A DNA stretch of 64,000 nucleotides from Euptelea pleiosperma (Eukaryota; Streptophyta; Magnoliopsida; Ranunculales; Eupteleaceae), in the NCBI GenBank assembly GCA_035048495.1, contig JASUTR010000122.1, positions 62,001 to 126,000 on the forward strand. Direction: 5' to 3'. Position numbers and translations under genes: made by a program. Positions 12,754 to 25,400 of this stretch are shown one piece after another. Each line of letters opens with the position of its first letter. Positions within the stretch are counted from its first letter, which is position 1. Below the pieces are notes generated by a model. It saw only the letters and a program-made list of their open reading frames with translations. It was not told the DNA's origin and did no database searches.

Positions 12754-14742
12754 ATAAAACACAAACTAAGTCCAATTAAAGACAATGACGCACGGATGGA
12801 GCTAACTTGTTTCGACTGGCACGAATCTTATTCCAACACTTCAAATGTGTTAAAACAATAGTAATGGAAGAGTTTGAGTCCAATTACGAGGTCCGGTTAC
12901 GAAAAAGTCACAAGTTATAGGCTTCGGAATGTAACACACAAACTGAGTCCAATTTGAGACGTTGAGGCACGGATGGAGCTAACATGTTTCGACTGTGCTG
13001 AATCTTGTTCCAACACTTAAAATGTGTTGAAACAATAGTAATGGAAGAGTTTGAGTCCAATTACGAGGTCCGGTTGCAAAAAAGTCACAAGTTATAGGCT
13101 TCGGAATATAAAACACAAACTGAGTCCAATTAAAGAAATTGACGCACGGATGGAGCTAACTTGTTTCGACTGGCACGAATCTTATTCCCACACTTCAAAT
13201 GTGTTAAAACAATAGTAATGGAAGAGTTTGAGTCCAATTACGAGGTCCGGTTACGAAAAAGTCACAAGTTATAGGCTTCGGAATGTAACACACAAACTGA
13301 GTCCAATTTGAGACGTTGAGGCACGGATGGAGCTAACATGTTTCGACTGTGCTGAATCTTGTTCCAACACTTAAAATGTGTTGAAACAATAGTAATGGAA
13401 GAGTTTGAGTCCAATTACGAGGTCCGGTTGCAAAAAAGTCACAAGTTATAGGCTTCGGAATATAAAACACAAACTGAGTCCAATTAAAGAAATTGACGCA
13501 CGGATGGAGCTAACTTGTTTCGACTGGCACGAATCTTATTCCCACACTTCAAATGTGTTAAAACAATAGTAATGGAAGAGTTTGAGTCCAATTACGAGGT
13601 CCGGTTGCGAAAAAGTCACAAGTTATAGGCTTCGGAATGTAAGACAAAAACCGAGTCCAATTTGAGACGTTGACGCACTGATGGAGCTAACTTGTTTAGA
13701 CTATTTCGAATCTTGTTCCAACACTTCAAATGTGTTGAAACAATAGTAATGGAAGAGTTTGAGTCCAATTACGAGGTCCGGTTGCGAAAAGGTCACAAGT
13801 TATTGGCTTCGGAATGTAACACACAAACTGAGTGCAATTAAAGACATTGACGCACGGATGGAGCTAACTTGTGTCGACTGTCACGAATCTAATTCCAACA
13901 CTTCAAATGTGTTGAAACAATAGTAATAGAAGAGTTTGAGTCCAATTACGAGGTCCGGTTGCGAAAAAGTCACAAGTTATAGGCTTCGGACTGTAAGACA
14001 CAAACTGAGTCAAAATTGAGACGTTGACACACGGATGGAGCTAACTTGTTTCGACTGTCACCAATCTTTTTCAAACACTTCAAATGTTTTGAAACAATAG
14101 TATTGCAAGAGTTTGAGTCCAATTACGAGGTCCGGTTGCAAAAATGTCAGAAGTTATAGGCTACGGAATGTAACCCACAAACTGAGTCCAATTAAAGACA
14201 TTGACGCACGGATGGAGCTAACTTGTTTCGACTGTTCCGAATCTTGTTCCAACACTTCAAATATGTTGAAACAATAGTAATGGAAGAGTTTGAGTCCAAT
14301 TACGAGGTCCGGTTGTGAAAAAGTCACAAGTTATTGGCTTCGGAATGTAACACACAAACTGAGTCCAATTAAAGACATTGACGCACGGATGGAGCTAACT
14401 TGTGTTGACTGTCACGAATCTAATTCCAACACTTCAAATGTGTTGAAACAATAGTAATAGAAGAGTTTGAGTCCAATTACGAGGTCTGGTTGTGATAAAG
14501 TCACAAGTTATAGGCTTCGGACTGTAAGACACAAACTGAGTCAAATTTGAGACGTTGACGCACGGATGGAGCTCACTTGTTTCGACTGTCACCAATCTTT
14601 TTCGAACACATCAAATGTTTTGAAACAATAGTATTGCAAGAGTTTGAGTCCAATTACGAGGTCCGGTTGCAAAAATGTCACAAGTTATAGACTACGGAAT
14701 GTAACCCACAAACTGAGTCCAATTAAAGACATTGACGCACGG

Positions 14743-15999
14743 ATGGAGCTAACTTGTTTCGACTGTTCCGAATCTTGTTCCAATACTTCAAATGTGTTGA
14801 AACAATAGAAATGGAAGAGTTTGAGTCCAATTACGAGGTCCGGTTGCGAAAAAGTCACAAGTTATAGGCTTCGAAATGTAACACACAAACTGAGTCCAAT
14901 TAAAGACATTGAAGCACGGATGGAGCTACCTTGCTTCGACTGTCACGAATCTTATTCCCACACTTCAAATGTGTTAAAACAATAGTAATGGAAGAGTTTG
15001 AGTCCAATTACGAGGTCCGGTTGCGAAAAAGTCACAAGTTATAGGCTTCGGAATGTGAGACACAAACCGAGTCAAATTTGAGACGTTGACGCACTGATGG
15101 AGCTAACTTGTTTCGACTATTTCGAATCTTGTTCCAACACTTCAAATGTGTTGAAACAATAGTAATGGAAGAGTTTGAGTCCAATTACGAGGTCCGGTTG
15201 CGAAAAAGTCACAAGTTATTGGCTTCGGAATGTAACACACAAACTGAGTCCAACTAAAGACATTGACGCACGGATGGAGCTAACTTGCGTCGACTGTCAC
15301 GAATCTTATTCCAACACTTCAAATGTGTTGAAACAATAGTAGTGGAAGAGTTTGAGTCCAATTACGAGGTCCGGTTGCGATAAAGTCACAAGTTATAGGC
15401 TTCGGAATGTAACACACAAACTGAGTCCAATTTGACACGTTGACGCACGGCTGGAGCTAACATGTTTAAATTGTGCTGAATCTTGTTCCAACACTGCAAA
15501 TGTGTTGAAACAATAGTAATGGAAGAGTTTGAGTCCAATTACGAGGTCTGGTTGCAAAAAAGTCACAAGTTATAGGCTTCGGAATATAAAACACAAACTA
15601 AGTCCAATTAAAGATATTGACGCACGGATGGAGCTAACTTGTTTCGACTGGCACGAATCTTATTCCAACACTTTAAATGTGTTAAAACAATAGTAATGGA
15701 AGAGTTTGAGTCCAATTACAAGGTCCGGTTGCGAAAAAGTCACAAGTTATAGGCTTCGGAATGTAACACACAAATTGAGTCCAATTTGAGACGTTGACGC
15801 ACGGATGGAGCTAACATGTTTCGACTGTGCTGAATCTTGTTCCAACACTTCAAATGTGTTGAAACAATAGTAATGAAAGAGTTAGAGTCCAATTACGAGG
15901 ACCGGTTGCGAAAAAGTCACAAGTTATAGGCTTCGGAATGTAACACAAAAACTGAGTCCAATTAAAGACATTCACGCACGGATGGAGCTAACTTGTTTC
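14743..15999 (+). repeat. Duplicated block, copy at 17820-19076
   Basis: About 1.26 kb matches the sequence 3,077 bp downstream (17 monomers plus one 68-bp unit). The block starts exactly at the ATGGA that forms the truncated junction in the second copy, so that junction is one breakpoint of this rearrangement. Both copies carry the TGTTTAAATT monomer (15463 and 18540). The match ends at the TTTCTACT/TTTCGACT difference. Confidence 0.75.
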
Positions 16000-17819
16000 T
16001 ACTGTCACGAATCTAATTCCAACACTTCCAATGTGTTGAAACAATAGTAATAGAAGAGTTTGAGTCCAATTACGAGGTCTGGTTGCGAAAAAGTCACAAG
16101 TTATAGGCTTGGGAATGTAAGACACAATCTGAGTCAAATTTGAGACGTGGACGCACGGATGGAGCTAACTCGTTTTGACTTTCACCAATCTTTTTCCAAC
16201 ACTTCAAATGTTTTGAAACAGTAGTATTGCAAGAGTTTGACTCCAATTACGAGGTCCGGTTGCAAAAATGTCACAAGTTATAGGCTACGGAATATAACCC
16301 ACAAACTGATTCCAATTAAAGACATTGACGCACGGACGGAGCTAACTTGTTTCGACTGTTCCGAATCTTGTTCCAATACTTCAAATGTGTTGAAACAATA
16401 GTAATGGAAGAGTTTGAGTCCAATTACGAGGTCCGGTTGCGAAAAAGTCACAAGTTATAGGCTTCGGAATGTCACACACAAACTGAGTCCAATTAAAGAC
16501 ATTGACGCACGGATGGAGCTAACTTGTTTCGACTGTCACGAATCTTATTCCAACACTTCAAATGTGTTAAAACAATAGTAATGGAAGAGTTTGAGTCCAA
16601 TTACGAGGTCCGGTTGCGAAAAAGTCACAAGTTATAGGCTTCGGAATGTAAGATACAAACCGAGTCCAATTTGAGACGTTGACGCACTGATGGAGCTACC
16701 TTGTTTCGACTATTTCGAATCTTGTTCCAACACTTCAAATGTGTTGAAACAATAATAATGGAAGAGTTTGAGTCCAATTACGAGGTCCGGTTGCGAAAAA
16801 GTCACAAGTTATTGGCTTCGGAATGTAACACACAAACTGAGTCCAATTAAAGACATTGACGCACGGATGGAGCTAACTTGTGTCGACTGTCACGAATCTT
16901 ATTCCAACACTTCAAATGTGTTGAAACAATAGTAGTGGAAGAGTTTGAGTCCAATTACGAGGTCCGGTTGCGATAAAGTCACAAGTTATGGGCTTTGGAA
17001 TGTAACACACAAACTGAGTCCAATTTGAGACGTTGACGCACGGATGGAGCTAACATGTTTCGACTGTGCTGAATCTTGTTCCAACACTTCAAATGTGTTG
17101 AAACAATAGTGATGGAAGAGTTTGAGTCCAATTACGAGGTCCGGTTGCAAAAAAGTCACAAGTTATAGGCTTCGGAATATAAAACACAAACTAAGTCCAA
17201 TTAAAGACAATGACGCACGGATGGGGCTAACTTGTTTCGACTGGCACGAATCTTATTCCAACACTTCAAATGTGTTAAAACAATAGTAATGGAAGAGTTT
17301 GAGTCCAATTACGAGGTCCGGTTGCGAAAAAGTCACAAGTTATAGGCTTCGGAATGTAACACACAAACTGAGTCCAATTTGAGACGTTGACGCACGGATG
17401 GAGCTAACATGTTTCGACTGTGCTGAATCTTGTTCCAACACTTCAAATGTGTTGAAACAATAGTAATGGAAGAGTTTGAGTCCAATTACGAGGTCCGGTT
17501 GCGATAAAGTCACAAGTTATGGGCTTCGGAATGTAAGACACAAACTGAGTCCAATTTGAGACGTTGACGCACGGATGGAGCTAACATGTTTCGACTGTGC
17601 TGAATCTTGTTCCAACACTTCAAATGTGTTGAAACAATAGTGATGGAAGAGTTTGAGTCCAATTACGAGGTCCGGTTGCAAAAAAGTCACAAGTTATAGG
17701 CTTCGGAATATAAAACACAAACTAAGTCCAATTAAAGACAATGACGCACGGATGGAGCTAACTTGTTTCGACTGGCACGAATCTTATTCCAACACTTCAA
17801 ATGTGTTAAAACAATAGTA

Positions 17820-17824
17820 ATGGA
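17820..17824 (+). repeat. Truncated-monomer junction 3 (68-bp unit)
   Basis: Third copy of the ATGGA junction, 5,378 bp after the second and part of the same duplicated block. It is the left boundary of the second copy of the 14743-15999 block. Confidence 0.9.
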
Positions 17825-19497
17825 GCTAACTTGTTTCGACTGTTCCGAATCTTGTTCCAATACTTCAAATGTGTTGAAACAATAGAAATGGAAGAGTTTG
17901 AGTCCAATTACGAGGTCCGGTTGCGAAAAAGTCACAAGTTATAGGCTTCGAAATGTAACACACAAACTGAGTCCAATTAAAGACATTGAAGCACGGATGG
18001 AGCTACCTTGCTTCGACTGTCACGAAACTTATTCCCACACTTCAAATGTGTTAAAACAATAGTAATGGAAGAGTTTGAGTCCAATTACGAGGTCCGGTTG
18101 CGAAAAAGTCACAAGTTATAGGCTTCGGAATGTGAGACACAAACCGAGTCAAATTTGAGACGTTGACGCACTGATGGAGCTAACTTGTTTCGACTATTTC
18201 GAATCTTGTTCCAACACTTCAAATGTGTTGAAACAATAGTAATGGAAGAGTTTGAGTCCAATTACGAGGTCCGGTTGCGAAAAAGTCACAAGTTATTGGC
18301 TTCGGAATGTAACACACAAACTGAGTCCAACTAAAGACATTGACGCACGGATGGAGCTAACTTGCGTCGACTGTCACGAATCTTATTCCAACACTTCAAA
18401 TGTGTTGAAACAATAGTAGTGGAAGAGTTTGAGTCCAATTACGAGGTCCGGTTGCGATAAAGTCACAAGTTATAGGCTTCGGAATGTAACACACAAACTG
18501 AGTCCAATTTGACACGTTGACGCACGGCTGGAGCTAACATGTTTAAATTGTGCTGAATCTTGTTCCAACACTGCAAATGTGTTGAAACAATAGTAATGGA
18601 AGAGTTTGAGTCCAATTACGAGGTCTGGTTGCAAAAAAGTCACAAGTTATAGGCTTCGGAATATAAAACACAAACTAAGTCCAATTAAAGATATTGACGC
18701 ACGGATGGAGCTAACTTATTTCGACTGGCACGAATCTTATTCCAACACTTTAAATGTGTTAAAACAATAGTAATGGAAGAGTTTGAGTCCAATTACAAGG
18801 TCCGGTTGCGAAAAAGTCACAAGTTATAGGCTTCGGAATGTAACACACAAATTGAGTCCAATTTGAGACGTTGACGCACGGATGGAGCTAACATGTTTCG
18901 ACTGTGCTGAATCTTGTTCCAACACTTCAAATGTGTTGAAACAATAGTAATGAAAGAGTTAGAGTCCAATTACGAGGACCGGTTGCGAAAAAGTCACAAG
19001 TTATAGGCTTCGGAATGTAACACAAAAACTGAGTCCAATTAAAGACATTCACGCACGGATGGAGCTAACTTGTTTCGACTGGCACGAATCTTATTTCAAC
19101 ACTTCAAATGTGTTAAAACAATAGTAATGGAAGAGTTTGAGTCCAATTACGAGGTCCGGTTGCGAAAAAGTCACAAGTTATAGGCTTCGGAATGTAACAC
19201 ACAAACTGAGTCCAATTTGAGACTTTGACGCACGGATGGAGCGAACATGTTTCGACTGTGCTGAATCTTGTTCCAACACTTAAAATGTGTTGAAACAATA
19301 GTAATGGAAGAGTTTGAGTCCAATTACGAGGTCCGGTTGCAAAAAAGTCGCAAGTTATAGGCTTCGGAATATAAAACACAAACTGAGTCCAATTAAAGAA
19401 ATTGACGCACGGATGGAGCTAACTTGTTTCGACTGGCACGAATCTTATTCCAACACTTCAAATGTGTTAAAACAATAGTAATGGAAGAGTTTGAGTC

Positions 19498-22400
19498 CAA
19501 TTACGAGGTCCGGTTGCGAAAAAGTCACAAGTTATAGGCTTCGGACTGTAAGACACAAACTGAGTCAAAATTGAGACGTTGACACACGGATGGAGCTAAC
19601 TTGTTTCGACTGTCACCAATCTTTTTCAAACACTTCAAATGTTTTGAAACAATAGTATTGCAAGAGTTTGAGTCCAATTACGAGGTCCGGTTGCAAAAAT
19701 GTCACAAGTTATAGGCTACGGAATGTAACCCACAAACTGAGTCCAATTAAAGACATTGACGCACGGATGGAGCTAATTTGTTTCGACTGTTCCGAATCTT
19801 GTTCCAACACTTCAAATATGTTGAAACAATAGTAATGGAAGAGTTTGAGTCCAATTACGAGGTCCGGTTGTGAAAAAGTCACAAGTTATTGGCTTCGGAA
19901 TGTAACACACAAACTGAGTCCAATTAAAATCATTGACGCACGGATGGAGCTAACTTGTGTCGACTGTCACGAATCTTATTCCAACACTTCAAATGTGTTG
20001 AAACAATAGTAGTGGAAGAGTTTGAGTCCAATTACGAGGTCCGATTGCGATAAAGTCACAAGTTATAGGCTTCGGAATGTAACACACAAACTGAGTCCAA
20101 TTTGACACGTTGACGCACGGCTGGAGCTAACATGTTTCGACTGTGCTGAATCTTGTTCCAACACTTCAAATGTTTTGAAACAATAGTATTGCAAGAGTTT
20201 GAGTCCAATTACGAGGTCCGGTTGCAAAAATGTCACAAGTTATAGGCTACGGAATGTAACCCACAAACTGAGTCCAATTAAAGACATTGACGCACGGATG
20301 GAGCTAATTTGTTTCGACTGTTCCGAATCTTGTTCCAACACTTCAAATATGTTGAAACAATAGTAATGGAAGAGTTTGAGTCCAATTACGAGGTCCGGTT
20401 GTGAAAAAGTCACAAGTTATTGGCTTCGGAATGTAACACACAAACTGAGTCCAATTTGACACGTTGACGCACGGCTGGAGCTAACATGTTTCGACTGTGC
20501 TGAATCTTGTTCCAACACTTCAAATGTGTTGAAACAATAGTAATGAAAGTGTTTGAGTCCAATTACGAGGTCTGGTTGCAAAAAAGTCACAAGTTATTGG
20601 CTTCGGAATGTAACACACAAACTGAGTCCAATTTGAGACGTTGACGCACGGATGGAGCTAACATGTTTCGACTGTGCTGAATCTTGTTCCAACACTTAAA
20701 ATGTGTTGAAACAATAGTAATGGAAGAGTTTGAGTCCAATTACGAGGTCCGGTTGCGAAAAAGTCACAAGTTATTGGCTTCGGAATGTAACACACAAACA
20801 GAGTCCGATTAAAGACATTGACGCACGGATGGAGCTAACTTGTGTCGACTGTCACGAATCTAATTCCAACACTTCAAATGTGTTGAAACAATAGTAATAG
20901 AAGAGTTTGAGTCCAATTACGAGGTCCGGTTGCGAAAAAGTCACAAGTTATAGGCTTCGGACTGTAAGACACAAACTGAGTCAAAATTGAGACGTTGACA
21001 CACGGATGGAGCTAACTTGTTTCGACTGTCACCAATCTTTTTCAAACACTTCAAATGTTTTGAAACAATAGTATTGCAAGAGTTTGAGTCCAATTACGAG
21101 GTCCGGTTGCAAAAATGTCACAAGTTATAGGCTACGGAATGTAACCCACAAACTGAGTCCAATTAAAGACATTGACGCACGGATGGAGCTAATTTGTTTC
21201 GACTGTTCCGAATCTTGTTCCAACACTTCAAATATGTTGAAACAATAGTAATGGAAGAGTTTGAGTCCAATTACGAGGTCCGGTTGTGAAAAAGTCACAA
21301 GTTATTGGCTTCGGAATGTAACACACAAACTGAGTCCAATTAAAATCATTGACGCACGGATGGAGCTAACTTGTGTCGACTGTCACGAATCTTATTCCAA
21401 CACTTCAAATGTGTTGAAACAATAGTAATGGAAGAGTTTGAGTCTAATTACAAGGTCCGGTTGCGAAAAAGTCACAAGTTATAGGCTTCGGAATGTAACA
21501 CACAAACTGAGTCCAATTTGAGACGTTGACGCACGGATGGAGCTAACATGTTTCGACTGTGCTGAATCTTGTTCCAACACTTAAAATGTGTTGAAACAAT
21601 AGTAATGGAAGAGTTTGAGTCCAATTACGAGGTCCGGTTGCGAAAAAGTCACAAGTTATTGGCTTCGGAATGTAACACACAAACAGAGTCCGATTAAAGA
21701 CATTGACGCACGGATGGAGCTAACTTGTGTCGACTGTCACGAATCTAATTCCAACACTTCAAATGTGTTGAAACAATAGTAATAGAAGAGTTTGAGTCCA
21801 ATTACGAGGTCCGGTTGCGAAAAAGTCACAAGTTATAGGCTTCGGACTGTAAGACACAAACTGAGTCAAAATTGAGACCTTGACACACGGATGGAGCTAA
21901 CTTGTTTCGACTGTCACCAATCTTTTTCAAACACTTCAAATATTTTGAAACAATAGTATTGCAAGAGTTTGAGTCCAATTACGAGGTCCGGTTGCAAAAA
22001 TGTCACAAGTTATAGGCTACGGAATGTAACCCACAAACTGAGTCCAATTAAAGACATTGACGCACGGATGGAGCTAATTTGTTTCGACTGTTCCGAATCT
22101 TGTTCCAACACTTCAAATATGTTGAAACAATAGTAATGGAAGAGTTTGAGTCCAATTACGAGGTCCGGTTGTGAAAAAGTCACAAGTTATTGGCTTCGGA
22201 ATGTAACACACAAACTGAGTCCAATTTGACACGTTGACGCACGGCTGGAGCTAACATGTTTCGACTGTGCTGAATCTTGTTCCAACACTTCAAATGTGTT
22301 GAAACAATAGTAATGAAAGAGTTTGAGTCCAATTACGAGGTCTGGTTGCAAAAAAGTCACAAGTTATAGGCTTCGGAATATAAAACACAAACTAAGTCCA

Positions 22401-25400
22401 ATTAAAGATATTGACGCACGGATGGAGCTAACTTGTTTCGACTGGCACGAATCTTATTCCAACACTTTAAATGTGTTAAAACAATAGTAATGGAAGAGTT
22501 TGAGTCCAATTACAAGGTCCGGTTGCGAAAAAGTCACAAGTTATAGGCTTCGGAATGTAACACACAAATTGAGTCCAATTTGAGACGTTGACGCACGGAT
22601 GGAGCTAACATGTTTCGACTGTGCTGAATCTTGTTCCAACACTTCAAATGTGTTGAAACAATAGTAATGAAAGAGTTAGAGTCCAATTACGAGGACCGGT
22701 TGCGAAAAAGTCACAAGTTATAGGCTTCGGAATGTAACACAAAAACTGAGTCCAATTAAAGACATTCACGCACGGATGGAGCTAACTTGTTTCGACTGGC
22801 ACGAATCTTATTTCAACACTTCAAATGTGTTAAAACAATAGTAATGGAAGAGTTTGAGTCCAATTACGAGGTCCGGTTGCGAAAAAGTCACAAGTTATAG
22901 GCTTCGGAATGTAACACACAAACTGAGTCCAATTTGAGACTTTGACGCACGGATGGAGCGAACATGTTTCGACTGTGCTGAATCTTGTTCCAACACTTAA
23001 AATGTGTTGAAACAATAGTAATGGAAGAGTTTGAGTCCAATTACGAGGTCCGGTTGCAAAAAAGTCGCAAGTTATAGGCTTCGGAATATAAAACACAAAC
23101 TGAGTCCAATTAAAGAAATTGACGCACGGATGGAGCTAACTTGTTTCGACTGGCACGAATCTTATTCCAACACTTCAAATGTGTTAAAACAATAGTAATG
23201 GAAGAGTTTGAGTCCAATTACGAGGTCCGGTTGCGAAAAAGTCACAAGTTATAGGCTTCGGACTGTAAGACACAAACTGAGTCAAAATTGAGACGTTGAC
23301 ACACGGATGGAGCTAACTTGTTTCGACTGTCACCAATCTTTTTCAAACACTTCAAATGTTTTGAAACAATAGTATTGCAAGAGTTTGAGTCCAATTACGA
23401 GGTCCGGTTGCAAAAATGTCACAAGTTATAGGCTACGGAATGTAACCCACAAACTGAGTCCAATTAAAGACATTGACGCACGGATGGAGCTAATTTGTTT
23501 CGACTGTTCCGAATCTTGTTCCAACACTTCAAATATGTTGAAACAATAGTAATGGAAGAGTTTGAGTCCAATTACGAGGTCCGGTTGTGAAAAAGTCACA
23601 AGTTATTGGCTTCGGAATGTAACACACAAACTGAGTCCAATTAAAATCATTGACGCACGGATGGAGCTAACTTGTGTCGACTGTCACGAATCTTATTCCA
23701 ACACTTCAAATGTGTTGAAACAATAGTAGTGGAAGAGTTTGAGTCCAATTACGAGGTCCGGTTGCGATAAAGTCACAAGTTATAGGCTTCGGAATGTAAC
23801 ACACAAACTGAGTCCAATTTGACACGTTGACGCACGGCTGGAGCTAACATGTTTCGACTGTGCTGAATCTTGTTCCAACACTTCAAATGTTTTGAAACAA
23901 TAGTATTGCAAGAGTGTGAGTCCAATTACGAGGTCCGGTTGCAAAAATGTCACAAGTTATAGGCTACGGAATGTAACCCACAAACTGAGTCCAATTAAAG
24001 ACATTGACGCACGGATGGAGCTAATTTGTTTCGACTGTTCCGAATCTTGTTCCAACACTTCAAATATGTTGAAACAATAGTAATGGAAGAGTTTGAGTCC
24101 AATTACGAGGTCCGGTTGTGAAAAAGTCACAAGTTATTGGCTTCGGAATGTAACACACAAACTGAGTCCAATTAAAATCATTGACGCACGGATGGAGCTA
24201 ACTTGTGTCGACTGTCACGAATCTTATTCCAACACTTCAAATGTGTTGAAACAATAGTAATGGAAGAGTTTGAGTCCAATTACAAGGTCCGGTTGCGAAA
24301 AAGTCACAAGTTATAGGCTTCGGAATGTAACACACAAACTGAGTCCAATTTGAGACGTTGACGCACGGATGGAGCTAACATGTTTCGACTGTGCTGAATC
24401 TTGTTCCAACACTTAAAATGTGTTGAAACAATAGTAATGGAAGAGTTTGAGTCCAATTACGAGGTCCGGTTGCGAAAAAGTCACAAGTTATTGGCTTCGG
24501 AATGTAACACACAAACAGAGTCCGATTAAAGACATTGACGCACGGATGGAGCTAACTTGTGTCGACTGTCACGAATCTAATTCCAACACTTCAAATGTGT
24601 TGAAACAATAGTAATAGAAGAGTTTGAGTCCAATTACGAGGTCCGGTTGCGAAAAAGTCACAAGTTATAGGCTTCGGACTGTAAGACACAAACTGAGTCA
24701 AAATTGAGACGTTGACACACGGATGGAGCTAACTTGTTTCGACTGTCACCAATCTTTTTCAAACACTTCAAATGTTTTGAAACAATAGTATTGCAAGAGT
24801 TTGAGTCCAATTACGAGGTCCGGTTGCAAAAATGTCACAAGTTATAGGCTACGGAATGTAACCCACAAACTGAGTCCAATTAAAGACATTGACGCACGGA
24901 TGGAGCTAATTTGTTTCGACTGTTCCGAATCTTGTTCCAACACTTCAAATATGTTGAAACAATAGTAATGGAAGAGTTTGAGTCCAATTACGAGGTCCGG
25001 TTGTGAAAAAGTCACAAGTTATTGGCTTCGGAATGTAACACACAAACTGAGTCCAATTAAAATCATTGACGCACGGATGGAGCTAACTTGTGTCGACTGT
25101 CACGAATCTTATTCCAACACTTCAAATGTGTTGAAACAATAGTAATGGAAGAGTTTGAGTCTAATTACAAGGTCCGGTTGCGAAAAAGTCACAAGTTATA
25201 GGCTACGGAATGTAACACACAAACTGAGTCCAATTTGAGACGTTGACGCACGGATGGAGCTAACATGTTTCGACTGTGCTGAATCTTGTTCCAACACTTA
25301 AAATGTGTTGAAACAATAGTAATGGAAGAGTTTGAGTCCAATTACGAGGTCCGGTTGCGAAAAAGTCACAAGTTATTGGCTTCGGAATGTAACACACAAA

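Larger units (their letters stand above)
1..19497 (+). repeat. Heterogeneous, diverged part of the forward arm
   Basis: Monomers here vary more from copy to copy than those to the right and do not form a single regular higher-order period. The monomer at 1 recurs at 2656 (15 units later). A three-monomer cassette recurs at about 4.6, 6.0 and 7.1 kb and, in part, at 10.1, 12.9 and 13.2 kb. Between 2.9 and 19.1 kb several multi-monomer blocks are copied at fixed offsets (separate entries). This looks like an older region that has undergone repeated segmental duplication. The right boundary is where the type-A monomer spacing becomes regular. Confidence 0.8.
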
